From the NCBI GenBank assembly GCA_947561585.1, contig CANNZV010002590.1, forward strand, positions 28,097-92,096: a stretch of DNA of 64,000 nt. Reading direction: 5' to 3'. The notes below the pieces were generated by a model that was not told the DNA's origin, ran no database searches, and worked only from the letters and a program-made list of their open reading frames with translations. Position 1 is the first letter of the stretch. Each line of letters begins with the position of its first letter. This document shows, piece by piece, positions 33,241 through 46,800 of the stretch. Origin of the DNA: Caprella mutica. Lineage: Eukaryota; Arthropoda; Malacostraca; Amphipoda; Caprellidae. The position numbers were made by a program, and so were the translations under genes.

Positions 33241-34984
33241 ACTTTTTTATTACCACCCTTGTTTTTATCTTCATTACTAATCTATTTCTCAAGAAAATTT
33301 AATTTATTTTGAAAAAGCGCCACCTAGTGATAAATAGCATAAGCTTTGCTCGACTCATTGACGCCATCTTGCTGTGATTTCACAAACGTTGTGCAAAAAA
33401 CTTTTGTATATCTGTGAGTGATATTATTAATTATAACTCTAAAAATACCTTATTTGTTAGTATATTGTATATAAATCACAAATTTATTTATTATGGCTTA
33501 TTTGGGAAGATAATCAGACATTCTATAAACGTTCATGAAGATTGTTCTGGAACGTTCTGGAAATAATGTAAACAGCGCCATCTATGAGATGATCGCATAA
33601 GCTTATGTTAACTAATAAAAACCCTATTTTCTCTGAAAATACAGTGATTTGAGATGAAACATTTCATATCCGTAACTAATCATTGTTTATTTATGGTATT
33701 ATGAAAAAATATTTGATATGAAAATTAGACGCACCCCCCCTTTAATGTTAAGTTGTATTAAATATATTCTATATATTAATATATAATACCTAGTAAATAN
33801 NNNNNNNNNNNNNNNNNNNNNNGTCATCTAATCAATTTTAAGTGTTTGGAATGGTCTGATGTGCCCATCCGGTTGGTACCCCGAGTACTACATTTCATAT
33901 CTCAGAGGAAGTGTACCATTACAGGTACACACAGATGCCACCACCTGTGTTTGTCTCATAAAAACCTGCTGCCCCTGGCTAGTTCTCAGAAGAAGTCGAT
34001 AGGTGTCTACTATCGCCACCATTTCATTCACAAATTGGACAATAATCACCAAGCTCATTAATTTAGCCACCTAACTAGTAAGCCTGGCGATTTATCTAAT
34101 CATTACATTGTACTTTAATTGTAACACTGGAATAAATTTAAAAATCCAGTGCAATCTCACTTGATTTTCTTGAGGAACATTTTTAAGATGAAATCAAGCA
34201 TGATTTTTCTATTTGAACAACAGTATATTAACAAACAAATACTTCTACTTCTACTAAATCAAAAATATTGTAAAATTCAAATGATTTCTATAGAACTTAT
34301 AAAAAGATCTTTAAGTAAAATAATCTAGGTAGAACATCAGTAAAGCACTCTAAAGTTGACTGTTCAGTGAATATTTAGCATGAGTCACAGTTGACGGGGT
34401 GAGTACTGTGGCCTACCTTGACATTCTGGATCTCTAGATCTAACCTCTGGCAGCTAGGTGCACGTAGTAGCCTTTGGAGTACCTACCAAGGTAATATCCT
34501 TAAATATATTCAGTTACCATTATTTGAATTGCTAGAAGTTAATCATTAACAAGCTCAAAGGAAAGAAGAGTAACTCATCAGTTAGTACACCAGGTATGTA
34601 AGTTTGTCCCCGAAAGCGCCATCTCCTGCTCTAGTGTAAACAGTAAAGTCATTCCCACGAGTGATTACAAAAATGGCGACTTGGAAAAACAGTTTTGGAA
34701 ATAATAACACAACTAGAAAGTTCAAATCTACTTATATCTTTACATACACATTACATTAAAGTTTTGTGAAACCATGTGTGCAAAATGCATTGAAACTAAC
34801 AAACCCGTTTTCGAGAAGACGATTAAACTGAACAGCAACGGGATGTTCTTTGTAGAAGTCATATTAATAAAAGCTTTACCAAATTAATCACTAATTATGT
34901 TACAATGGTTTCACACACCAAACCATGTAACGGTTATGGCACAATATGTTAAACTTTGAACTGCTGTGAAAAAAGATACACTAA
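33241..34984. other. no gene; contains an assembly gap
   Basis: Two short GCGCCATCTA-type strings lie near 33310 and 33570, similar to the ends of the 41.1 and 54.4 kb foldback elements. Bases 33800-33822 are N, a sequence gap. No coding exon recognised. Confidence 0.5.
33800..33822. other. assembly gap (N)
   Basis: Twenty-three N characters; the true size of the gap is unknown. Confidence 1.
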
Positions 34985-34989
34985 TCCAT

Positions 34990-35378
34990 GCTTAGCTCAC
35001 TAATGAGTGAGAGAGTGGGACAACCACACAAAGCATAATGAATGGGACAACCACACTGTACATAATGAGTGAGATAGTGGGACAACCACAATGTACATAA
35101 TGAGTGAGATAGTGGGACAACCACACAAAGCATAATGAATGGGACAACCACACTGTACATAATGAGTGAGATAGTGGGACAACCACAATGTACATAATGA
35201 GTGAGATAGTGGGACAACCACATTGTGCATAAAGAGTGGGACATCCACACTGTGCATAAAGAGTGAAATAGTGGGACAACCACACTGTTCATAAAGAGTG
35301 AGATAGTGGGACAACCACATTGTGCATAAAGAGTGGGACATCCACACTAAGCATAAAGAGTGGGACAACCACATCATA
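34990..35378. repeat. tandem array with GTGGGACAACCACA word
   Basis: About eleven units of 23 or 37 bp: GTGGGACAACCACA, a few variable bases, then CATAATGAGTGAGATA. The three long minus-strand reading frames are produced by the repeat and are not genes. Confidence 0.9.
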
Positions 35379-36530
35379 AGAAAAGTTGCACTGACAATAG
35401 AATAATTTGTCTGCGTGACGTCATCAGAAAAACAGTCTGGAATCTAAATTTAAATACCTGATAATTTTAACAACATTTACTATTCTATTTAACAACAATA
35501 ACGTTACTGATTTTAATTGCCATAAATAAGATAGTAGATTATTGCTATAATGACGTCACAGACACAAACCCTTCCATTGGTGTGTACTGTTCTAGGTTGA
35601 ACTGGAGAATAAGGTACCTAGTCTGTTTGCTAGGCATACACATGCATTTCCTTGCTGCATGGGAATGAATGAATTAATGGTTTGGAGTCACTTTAGATTG
35701 GGAGTTGAAAGTAGATTGTTAAGATATTTCCAATGGTAGCTCATTGATGAAATAGTTATGTCAAACGTTATATATAATTACAGATAGCAAGAATGATTGG
35801 AGATAAAAAAAATTACGATATTTAATGTATATCATTTTTTAAGTAATTGCAATTAAACAACTTATAATTTCACGAGAGTAATACATATATTAATATTTTT
35901 TACGTATTATTTTGAAAATAACAAATGGGTAACGATAGCATATGTATAAATAAATAATAAGTATAAATTTTTCGTATGAAAGAATAAACATCAGTGTTTT
36001 TGTATTATTATTCAGAATAAATATGTATGTACAAAAAATGAATTTGTTCACCATCACTATTCATGATATTTCGATGTAGATTTCATACGACTGTATACTG
36101 TTTCTATTTGAATTCATATTAATTAACAAATTTATAAAAAACTAAACCCTTACCGAATAATATATCTCACCTCATAATATTCTTCAATTCAAATATAAAA
36201 TTTTTCTTCTGAATGTTAATTCCTTTGATCTCTCACTGGCGTAGCACCGTGTGGACAGACACACTCACAACCTCTCTTACTCACAGACGTTAGATGACTG
36301 AAGATACTAGGTAGGTAGAGCCTTGAATGAAAGACCTAGGCAGGTATGTTCTTTTCACACCTGTAACTCCCACTACAATTAGAATTAATAAGGTGTACCT
36401 GTATATTCATTTGAATCAATAATACGTACCAGACGACTGTGACGCATACGCTTCTAAACTAATCTAGAAGGGATTAGAAATGTGCATGATAATATCTTCA
36501 GGTAATAAATATAAGTTTATTGTAAATATA
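35379..36530. other. no gene recognised
   Basis: Contains two TGACGTCA-like sites (35417 and 35552) in opposite context, perhaps the ends of a small element. No ORF. Confidence 0.35.
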
Positions 36531-37183
36531 TTGGATCTTTCCCATTTGACGACCCCCACCAAATTTAATTTAAATTATTTTTTATATGTATTTTTGTCCA
36601 TAGAATCCGAAAATCATAACCGTTTTTTTGTAGAAACTAATAATTTTTGAGATATGAGGGTTTAAAGTTATTTATTTCTTATATATTACTGAAGGATTGA
36701 GAACTTTGAAAAAACTCGTGTTTTCATTGAAATTACTCAAACATTATAATTTTTTTACATGAAACTGTAATATAGTTTGTTGTATCCGCTAGTTTGTTAT
36801 ACTGCACACTTCATGATTAATTATTGACATGGCAGGTGGCTCGGGGGCGGCACGCCCCCCTAAATACATACATCGAACATTTCCAGTTTCCGTGATATTT
36901 TCATTCATTACTTCAATACTGGTATACGTGTAAGGGGGGGAGGGGGGCGTGCCGCCCCCCATACCCCCCTGCCAGGTCTTCAATCAGTCATAAAGTGTGC
37001 AGTATAACAAACTAGCGAATACAACCAATTACATAGGGAATAAATAACTTCAAACCCTCATATCTCAAAAGTATCAGTTTCTACAAAAACGGTTATGATT
37101 TTCGGATTCTATGGACAAAATTACATAAGAAAAAATTAATTCAAATTAAATTTGGTTGTGGTTTGCAAATGTGAAAGATCCAA
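36531..37183. mobile_element. foldback MITE with GC-hairpin core, copy 1
   Basis: About 200-bp inverted arms beginning TTGGATCTTTC. Paired internal blocks include GAATCCGAAAATCATAACCG and TATGAGGGTTTAAAGTTATT. Each arm ends inward in TTTGTTGTATCCGCTAGTTT, TGCACACTTCATGATT and a CCGCCCCC/GGGGGCG hairpin, the same core as in the foldback element inside copies A and B. Confidence 0.8.
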
Positions 37184-37329
37184 GATATTTCCTTAATTGT
37201 CTTATTTTATTGATGTACTAAAGATTTTCTTTCTTGACTAGAAGGTGTATTTATCTATGGATAAGGAATTTTAGTTTTTAGAGATAATAATTGGAATTTT
37301 ATATATTATTTTTTTGCATATGACTATTT

Positions 37330-37965
37330 TGGTGTATACCACCCTTTTTGCTATATTCTTATATATATTTTTCCAAAGAATCCCAAAATCGTAACCGTGT
37401 TTTGGTAGAAACTAATACTTTTTGAAGCTATTTACTCTCTATCTATTACATAAGTATTAAACAATTTAAACCTTGAATTTAATACTCGTGTTTTCATTTA
37501 AAATATTCAAACATTTTGTACATGAAGCCCGAATGTAATTTTTTTTGTATCCGCTAGTTTGTTGTGCTGCACTTTTCATGATCGTTTAATGACCTGCATG
37601 GCAGGTGAGTTCGGGGGACGTTATGCCCCCTTATATACATGTATAGGATCTTTCCTGTTTCGGTGATATTTTCCAATTATTACTTTAAATCTAATATATA
37701 TGTGTGTGGGGCGTGCATCCAGGTCATTTAACAATCATGAAGTGCGTAGTACAACAAACTAGCGAATACAATAAACTACATCACGGCCATCTATGTTTAG
37801 ATTCTTCAAAATGAGAAGAAATTTCAAACTGCGTTTCATCAGTAATAGATAATTAGGAATATATTAATTAAAACCCTCATAGCTCAAAAATTAAATTAGT
37901 TAGGATTCTTTGACAAAAAATACAGAAAAAAAAGAATTTGTGGTTTGCACCAAACAGGAAAGATC
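37330..37965. mobile_element. foldback MITE with GC-hairpin core, copy 2
   Basis: More diverged relative of the element just upstream: ATCCCAAAATCGTAACCGTG on the left pairs with TTAGGATTCTTTG on the right. The central block TGTATCCGCTAGTTTGTTGT recurs. Boundaries approximate. Confidence 0.7.
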
Positions 37966-38630
37966 ATAAATGTGAATTCAGTAATGGAGAAATATCTTTT
38001 TTTCAGGCCATCTGAGGCAAGAAAGTTGGGATTAATTGAATTACTGATTTTAGCGTCAGACTCAGTATTTTGACTATAAATCGTATATATCAAATTCAAA
38101 TTCTTTATTGAAATAAAAAACAATGTTTACAGAGGAATAACTATGAAGAAAAGATACATCAAATAGAAATACAAAAAGGAAATTTACAAAAATTACTGTT
38201 TAAACATTCAGCAAGATAAATCACATCTTAGGTTTCGAAGTAAATTTTACAATCAATGGCTTCCTCGGGTTCGTCTTAAGTACATTGTATTCACTGTATA
38301 CACTGTACAGCTATCAATTAACACACAGGTTATGTAGCTAACATAAAGAATTATCATATATGTCATAGACGATAGAGAAACAATGAAAATATACTCATCC
38401 TTCATTAAAATGAATTACTATAATTATTAATCACTTATAAAATATGTAAAATATCCTATTTAAAACTAAATTAGAACGTGAAATATTTATTTTTAACAAG
38501 ATTTAATTCCAATTGTCTAAATATGATTATGATAACCATTCTGGCCATGTCAACGAACAAAATCGTAGATATTTAGGTACTGAAATTCTCAAAACTATTA
38601 ATGAACTCTCACTTCATCCTCAAAAGGTTG

Positions 38631-39656
38631 TATACTAGGGTGGGCCAAAAAATAGGGGTTTCGGACAAACTTCAGAATCTTCATGTGGAATAGTTATAAT
38701 AAGTTGATACGTTATAAAAGAACATTGCATGCCAATTTCCAGGCCATTTCTCGATATTTTTGAGTTGCCCCAAAACATTTGAAATTTTGTACAAAATGAT
38801 ATTTTCCCATTGATAATTCTAAAATATTCGATTTTGTTTTTTTCAATGGAATAGGTAAAATTAGTTGGCAATATACGAAAAAACACAACTTGCAAAATTG
38901 CAGATTAATATTTGATATTTTTGAGTTGCCCCGAGCACTTTTTTTGTGAAATATATTACTATTACAATATTTCTCTTGAAATTAGCTTTATAGAGCAATC
39001 ATGCTGATATTGTTATAAGATAGAAATAATTAAATCATCAAAAAACTTTGTGAATTGTATTGATGTCATTTTATGAAAGCATTTATCAATATTTTCGTAT
39101 TGCAAAAATTTCGAATTTACTCGGATTTTAGCTATTAAATAATAACCCATGCAATTCACTTTGTCAACTTTGTCAACTTCATATTAAAATGTTGGTTTAT
39201 TAATCAATTATTGATGTTTTTCATCAATTTGTTGCAGATAATACACTTCATTATGTTCTTTGTTGAGCAGCAGACCTCCATAAGTGTGGAGCACTACACT
39301 GACTATAATACAGTCTCCAGCTGTGCCTAAATTTGAACAATTTGGAGGGGTGGGGGCAACTGTAGACATTGTCGTACCTGTCTGATTTCCCGGCACAAAC
39401 GCCAAAATAAGCTCTTCTCTAGCTATCTTCCTATTCTATAAGATACTAAATCAGAGTTTATGAGTTTTTTGCCAAAATGTAGTAAAAATCACCAAAAGTC
39501 TTATTATTTTGAAATTTGAATCGCTTTGGGGCAACTGTTAATCATGTCAGAATTCACTCAAATTTCAGTACACGTACCTTTACTTGCCATATCAATTTTA
39601 TATCACTATTCCATAAGTAATTTCCAAAATGTTATTTTTTGGCCCTACCTAATGTA
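38631..39656. mobile_element. TA-flanked transposon inside the mariner gene
   Basis: 1026 bp with 16-bp imperfect termini TATACTAGGGTGGGCC and (reversed) TACATTAGGTAGGGCC, followed by AAAAAATA on both sides. The right flank is TA; the left flank reads TG, probably a mutated TA, since restoring TA there gives the expected coding frame. No ORF recognised inside. Confidence 0.7.
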
Positions 39657-39689
39657 TACTGTCTGGTGCGTTATGACATGCAAGACTCG

Positions 39690-40457
39690 CAGGGGTGGGC
39701 AATTGCGGCACCGAGTGCTCTTTCTGGCACTCAAATGGCACCGGTGCCCACCTCAACCTATTTACAAATTATTAAAAGTTACTCATTTTAAATTTAATGG
39801 AAATTAAAATCCATTAGAAGAAAATTTTATAAATTATCGATGACTATTTTAAATATTTATTTATCATATTCAGGTTTCGTACGTGATTGCTTTTGTCCGT
39901 TAATATATTTGCATTTTGCCTGTTTATAGTATTTGTAATAAGTATATTTTGCTGATTTACTATTTTATACAGTGGCAATGTGGAAATTAAACAATACTGT
40001 GTAATCATTAATTGTTGAGCACTTGTATAATAGAGTGTGTTACGACCTTATAATGGCCGTCAGAATAGAAGAAGAAAAAATAGATTGCATCTGTCCGTTA
40101 TTCTATCTCTCAAACCCAATACTTTACTTACTTGCTCGCTATAGCATAGAATATCATTGCTTCTTGATTTAATTTAATCTATATTAATTTTGATAGGAAT
40201 GCTTTTCTAAAATATGCAAATGTTTCTTAATTTTATTGATAATTCTGTCTGAATGTTTGAGAGTGAAATTTGTTTTGATAAAGCTAGTAATCTGATTGAT
40301 TTTACCTTTCCTTCTATGGTGCAATTATGTGTTATTTGAAAAACTACAGAAAATAACTAAGTGTATCATTAAATTTCATTTTCTATGAAGAAAAATGATT
40401 TCAGAGCACTGGAATTTCTATCTGTGGTACTGGAAAATATATTTCTGCCCACCCCTG
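39690..40457. mobile_element. hAT-type non-autonomous element inside the mariner gene
   Basis: 768 bp with termini CAGGGGTGGGCAA and (reversed) CAGGGGTGGGCAG, a typical hAT end. No clean 8-bp duplication remains (AAGACTCG against TCAGCAGA). A possible related end lies near 49425-49445. No transposase is encoded. Confidence 0.75.
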
Positions 40458-41069
40458 TCAGCAGAAAGAGTGTTATCGGTCCCTATTTCTTTGAGGATTG
40501 GAACTGGAAAACTAAGACTATTAAGAGAGCATCATATCGAAAATGCATTCAGATTGTTTATTCCAAGACATGAAAATAAAGGAAATATGGTTCCAACAAG
40601 ACAATGTCACAGCGCATATACAGCAAAACAATCACTTGAATTTCTTAAGACACTTTTTTCAGATCGATTGATATTGTGTTTCGGTCCTGTTCCTTGGGCA
40701 CTAGATCTCCGGATTTGACCCCTCTAGCTTTCTTTTTATGGGGATATTTAAAGACTCCATAATTTAGAAGATTTGAAAGCAAACATCGTTTAATTTATAC
40801 ACAGCATTACTTCAGATATTCTAAGAAAAGTAGCTAATGGAATCTATGGTTAAAAGAATGCGTATATTTATAGACATAAATAGTAGACATTTGAAAGAAA
40901 TACAGGCAGCTAAAGTTGGCTAAAATTCACGAGTATTTCCATTATAATGTATATGAAACCTTTAAATCCCTTTTTTGTTTAAAATTAACCAAATGGTTCT
41001 ATCTTTCTTAGTTTTTACATAATTATTTTTTTTTAAGTAGTAGGTGCCTCACTTTTGCTACACTTTGTA

Positions 41070-42802
41070 CATAAGATACACTGCTTTTGCAAATTTCTTT
41101 TTCAATAATTTGCGTTTTGTGCTGCCATCTGGGTTTCAAAGTGGTATGTAGATGTAGAATTAAAATATAGTAAGGATAATCGAGGTATTTTGTTTGTACA
41201 ACAACACTCTAAAATTATATTTAAGACAATTGGAGAGCGTAAAATCATAGAAACTGTTTGATGACCAGTATATTCCACCCCGGTATATTCCACGGTTCCA
41301 CCCTAGGTATATTCCACCCCGATTAGTTTCACCCCATTTTACGTGTTTGGTATGTTTGGTTATAAATATTAATCATTTACTAATATTTTATAAAATACTA
41401 GGTAAACTGCATTTTCATTGTTGCAAATTAAACCTTATGTTGTTCAATCACAAGCTGTTTATTTTTCACTATACATGTGATTGAACAGCAGAAAGAAATG
41501 TTGTGTGAACGCTCTTTATCAGTTGAGGTACTTTGATTTTCAATCACAAGTTGATTATCTTCACTTTCGCAAACCCAACAGCGATATTAACTACGTGTTA
41601 TTTTATTTTATTTTGAATTTTCATTTTGACTTCGAGTAAAAGATGTGTAAAACGGTTTTTAACCGAAGGCTTTTTTTACATAGGGGGTATTTTACATTTT
41701 TTTACCAGGAGGTTTTTTATAGGAAGATGGGGATTATTGCACAGGGTTTTAAGAATGGGAAGATAATTGCCCTATTGTAGATGGAGAGATTTAGGCCACG
41801 GGAGTTTTGTCCAAGAATATAAAAAAAGACATCTTATATGCAAAAAGAAAAAACATTGAGTGGGTTGTCTCTGCCAGCCGAACCCCTCTACACCTCTTTC
41901 AACCATTGTTGTAAGAGCATATACTGCAGTTTCATGTGATATGGAATTAATATTAACTTGCTCAACATGTAAGCTTTGAAATATATTGCCATAGTATGAA
42001 TATTTGTATTTTTGTATAATAGGATAAAATTTCAATTGACTTCAGCTACCTCTAAATATTGTCCAAATGTCTTAAGATATCGTCAGAGTTATTTCTTCTT
42101 GGCTACGCAATATTTAACAAATGGCCATCTAAAATAAATTCTTTGACTTTTTATTTTCACCCAACAGATCATTTTAACCTGGGATAGAATATACCGGGAT
42201 GGAATAAACCTGGGATAGAATATACCGGGGTGGAATTTACCGGGGTAGAATAAACCGGTGTGGAATTTATCGGGGTGGAATATACAGTATCTGGGATGGA
42301 ATATACCGGGGTGGAATATATCTAGAACCAAACTGTTGATTAACTGATATAGTAATTACGTTTCGGTTACAAATCACTCAATTATTGACACTACTAAAAA
42401 ATAGAAGGTATTCCTTATACTGTGGTACTAAATCAGTTGCTGGTCAATATTCTGTGTGATAACAGCTTTGCGAGCTGTTGTCTCAAATATAGTGATTTGT
42501 GACCGTGACGTAATCAATGCAACACACTTAAGTAGAAAATTAGGGATTAAATCATCAAGCAGGGTGAATAACTTGAATGGATCAGTTACTATTTATCATT
42601 ATGGCAATAAATAAACAATTTTAATAATTTTACGCTCTTCAATTGTTTAAAAAGAGATATACTGTTACTGTTATGACGTCATACACATAGCATACCTTCA
42701 TTGTCCTTACTATATTTCAATCCTATTTACCATTTTGAGACCCAGATGGCAGCACAAAGCACTTTTGAAACAGAAATTTGCGAGAGTTCTATATCTTACT
42801 GT
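41070..42802. mobile_element. foldback element with GCCATCTGG arms, copy 1 (interrupted)
   Basis: Inverted arms of about 190 bp (41070-41259 and 42630-42802) share TTGTGCTGCCATCTGGG, AATATAGTAAGGA and TTAAGACAATTG..AGCGTAAA. Interior strings TGTTGTCTCAAATATAGTGA and TGTGACCGTGACGT recur in the 54.4-kb relative. The left arm is separated from the interior by a CCACCCCGG-word element (41260-42329). Outer ends approximate. Confidence 0.75.
41260..42329. mobile_element. foldback element, CCACCCCGG-word family, copy 2
   Basis: 1070 bp. Ends GATGACCAG (left) and GGTTCTAGA (right, read inward). The 9-bp duplication is AAACTGTTT / AAACTGTTG (8 of 9 identical). Arms repeat ATTCCACCCCGGTAT. The interior matches 4500-4745 and 5660-6180 in reverse, which confirms that the latter copy carries an extra nested element. 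Short reading frames across the arms are not genes. Confidence 0.85.
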
Positions 42803-43169
42803 ATGTATAATATTTTTGTTTATATAGTACAACTATAGAAAGTTTTGAAATTATAATTTGTGGGATATGTGATAAATTAGTTTAATTTATTGACAGTGCT
42901 TATATTTTGAAGAAAACAAAAGACTTCTTGATTTTTTCAATTATAATGAAATTTATAATTCAAATTTAGAAATAATTTTCTATGTCCTATCATTCTAAAA
43001 TTTAGGACAATTGAGAAATATATTTCTTGTCGAGTTAAATGACCCTCCAAATTACTGGATTTTATATATATCCAAAAGTATATTTATCAATTAATGTATT
43101 TTCATTATTTTTTCTTATTAATTTGTTTATTTTATGAATTAATGTTTATTTTGCATTATTATTTCTCTA
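42803..43169. other. no gene recognised
   Basis: AT-rich spacer between the foldback element and copy B. Confidence 0.5.
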
Positions 43170-44202
43170 CACAGAGAAAAAAGTTTACTCATATTTAATG
43201 GGTCAACAATTTATGCTTTGAATCACTTTAATACATGAGTTGGTTTGACTATATTCATGTTTTCACGTGTGTTAAAACAACTATGACATGGTGTGTCACC
43301 AAACATAGTTAATTCAAATCAATTTATGGTTTGAATCAACTTACTATGAGAGTTGGAGTTACATTTTGGGAGTTTGAACATATGTTAAAACAACTAGGAC
43401 ATAGTGTGTTGAAGTAACTCACAAAGATTGTCAATTCAATGTATCTGGTGTATGAATTAACTTACTATGAGAGTTGGCGCTACTTTTTTGAGTTTAGGTG
43501 CGAGTTAAATCAACTATGACATAGTGTGTTATAGTAACCCACAAATACTGTTAATCCAATGTATTCTGCAGTGTATGAATTAACTTACTATGAGAGATGG
43601 CGCTACTTTTTTGTAAGTTTGGGTTCTTGTTAAAACAACTATGACATAGTGTGATAATGTAACCCACAAAGACTGTTAATCTTATTTATCTGGTGTATAA
43701 ATTAACTTACTATGAGAGTTAGTGCTACTTTTTTTTTAAGTTTATATGTGAGTTCAATCAAATGAGTAAGTGGCAACTTATGCTTTCCTCAAAGCTAATT
43801 TATTCGCATAACACTTTTCAGTTCAAATCTTGTTTCAAGTGTGTTACGTGTTGAATGTGAACGCTCCTCAATACCATTTTAGTTTAAGTGCAAACAATAG
43901 CGTTATATGCATTAAATAGTATTATCGCTGACGATCGATTATTAATTAATTCCAATAATAAATTGATAAATGTCTGCTTAAATATTCTAAAATATTGGTG
44001 ATTGATAGTTTGGTGGCTTTATATAGGTAGTTATTTGAAGAGCTGATTATCAGTATTTAACTTTTATAATAATAAATTTTGATTACTGCCTTCCAGTTTG
44101 TAAACTGATATCCAAACTAATTTTCCTAAATTATTATATGTTAACTTATTTAAGCATCATACCTACCTAGCTGTTTTTTTTCAGTGTCAATACCTTCTAC
44201 AT

Positions 44203-44650
44203 GGGGTACGGTCAAGAGCCCCCCCGGTCAAGAGCCCTCCCGGTCATGAGCCCCCCCGGTCACGAGCCCCACCTCCCTGATTTTTTAATCCTTATTTACC
44301 TAGTTAAACAAATGAAGAATTACTTAGATAGAAATAACTGAGAGTTACTAATGTAGTTTGTTGTATCCGCTAGTTTGTTGTACTGCACACTTCATGATTG
44401 TTTAATGATCTGGCAGGGGGGTTCGGGGGCGGCACGCCCCCCGATATACATATATTTTATGTCTATTCAGTAATGAACTACAAAAGTGTCAATAAGGATT
44501 AAATAGTATAGGTAAATAAGGATTTAAAAACAGGGGGGCTCATGACCGGGAGGGCTCATAACCGGGGGGGCTCTTGACCGGGGGGGCTTATGACCTAGGG
44601 GCGCTCATGACCGGGGAGGTTCATGACCGGGGGGCTTATGACCTACACCC
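44203..44650. mobile_element. foldback element, GGTCATGAGCCCCCC-word family, in copy B
   Basis: 448 bp, reversed partner of 17130-17607, at the same site and with the same 9-bp duplication (CTTCTACAT at 44194-44202 and 44651-44659). The number of words in the arms differs from copy A, showing that arms gain and lose units. Confidence 0.85.
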
Positions 44651-46494
44651 CTTCTACATAGGCTAGGCAGTTACTGCGCTGTCCTCAGAATACGGTAAGT
44701 TTCAAATTATCAGGCGATTTCAAATTTTCGGTCACGTATGAAATATAGTATATAGCTACCTAATAGCTAATTAAAATAAAAGTTAATTTAATATAGTTTT
44801 TCTTACGCGACCGAAAATGTGGAGCCGTCCGATATTTCGGAACTAGTATCTTGAGTAAAGTGGTCTGATAATCTATATATTTTAAAACTAGTTGGTGTAC
44901 CTATAGGTAGGGTTACACAGCCAAATTCGGTTCTTTAATTTCTAATTGTGACCCTATTAAGAGAGTCTCAAAATCATTCTGAAATTAGTTTAGCTATATA
45001 CTGAATTGTTGAACATCATAATTTAAGCTCAATTTATGATAGGTTCTATTCATTTCACGAGTGCCTTGAAGTCATGATGGTTATTAATGTTTCTGAGATA
45101 AGAGACCGCAGTTAGTTAAAGTGCTGCAATTTACCTACTTGACCCTAGTTTTCTATGACTGGGAGAACTCCATCCAGGGAGGTAGTCAGAGGAGAACACC
45201 GTCCAGGGATTTAACAGGGAGAACTCCAACCAGAGGTGAGCCTTTTGATATATTATACTTTCTTGGTATTTAATTAAAGTCTACATTATGAGTGTATAAT
45301 GAACAAAATTATGAGGATTAGCTAGAAAAATCCATTGCATTTATTAGAGCTAAATTTATACTGCATCTGAAGATTTATAATTAGTTTAACATTTTATATA
45401 AAAAATTTACCTATATGAAAGAATTCTCAGTTAATAATTCTTTTCATTTCTTTATGAATATATGGTTTTCTATATTTTCTGAATCTACTTTCAGATCTTG
45501 ATGAAGAATTGATGAAGTAGATCAACGTCATCAACTATCGGAGTCCTCTTCAATTCCTTTGAATGGTTCATGAACAATTATGCTAGGTCAAAGTAAGTAT
45601 TTGAAAATATTAGATGATTTCTAAATATGTATTTGCAATATGATTAGCTCTTACTTTTTCATATGCTTTTAGGGATTCCAGACATGAAAAGAATATCGAA
45701 GCTGTCGCTATCTCATCACAAAAGGAAAAAGAGTAGGTGATGTTATTGATAATGTATATGAACGATACTGTGAATTTTTATTCAATATACATTAATATAC
45801 GAATCTCTTATTTCAGGAATTGGCAACCTACAGTCGTGAAAGAAAGTGACGAGAATTCAAATTAAACTTTTAAATAATAAATCTAAAACTTAAATGTTTA
45901 TATTTCGTTTTCAATTTGACCTTGGTAATTCTATTAGCATATTTCAATATCAGTGCCTATGAGTAAGATGAATTGCACTAAAATATGGTTTAGAAGATAA
46001 AGGCTTTATCATTAATTTATTATTCATTAAGTTATAGTACAATTGCAGCATATCAAAGATTTATCAACTTTTGTAATCTAGCCAGGTTAATTAATTCATC
46101 TAGCCTACCTATTTATCACTACGTAAAGTTATTTATGTCATCTAACTACTTATTTATAAACTGACCTGATGAGATTACTTATTCAATCTAATCTATTAAT
46201 TTACAACTGATAACCATATATCAATTCATAGGATCGAAAACATTCCAAAAAGCAAGGATAGGTCTAGGTGATCAATTATATTTTAAAATTAAAATAGTAT
46301 GCATATCACAGAAGCAAAAGTAGAAAATAAATGTGAACATGTTAGATTTGGTCCTAGAAAATAAATAGTCTAATCTAATTGATACCGGGACCTAACTCGA
46401 GATTATAATTTAATAGAGTAAATAAAGTGACTGAAAAAGTCTTGTAAAAAGTCTGGCTACTGCTAACTAGTCCGATTTAACCTACACTATAATA

Positions 46495-46800
46495 GTTAAT
46501 GTTACCAACACGAGTAGTTGGTATAACCTACACGAGTAGTTGGTATAACCTAAACAAGCAGTGGGTATAACATACACGAGTAGTTGATATAACCAACACG
46601 AGTAGTTGATATAACCTAACCGAGTAGTTGATATAACCTACATGATTAGTTGATATCACCTATGCGAGTAGTTAATGTAACCTACACGAGTAGTTGTTAT
46701 AACCTACACGAGTAGTTGGCATAACTTACACGAGTAGTTGGTATAACCTACACAAGCAGTTGGTATAACCTACACGAGTAGTTGGTATAACACATAGGAG
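46495..46800. repeat. about 22-bp tandem array in copy B
   Basis: Reversed counterpart of the copy A array: repeats of CACGAGTAGTTGGTATAACC, with variants. Confidence 0.85.

Larger units (their letters stand above)
38525..40970 (+). pseudogene. mariner transposase split by two transposons
   Basis: Three coding pieces read in order: HSGHVNEQNRRYLGTE to SLHPQKV (38540-38628), TVWCVMT (39659-39680), and SVIGPYFFED, then NMVPTRQCHSAYTAKQSLEF, FGPVPW, SPDLTPLAFFLWGYLK and IHSITSDILRKVAN-like sequence (40470-40900, frames shift). These are landmarks of a Tc1/mariner-superfamily transposase. One insertion (38631-39656) sits between V and T of KVTVWC; a second (39690-40457) sits before VIGPYFF. The coding pieces themselves are also damaged. 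Confidence 0.85.

Noticed and set aside
34981..35377. Three overlapping minus-strand frames of about 100-125 codons rich in Cys, Ser and Trp
   Set aside because: They are translations of a 23/37-bp tandem array in several frames; repeat-driven open frames, not genes.
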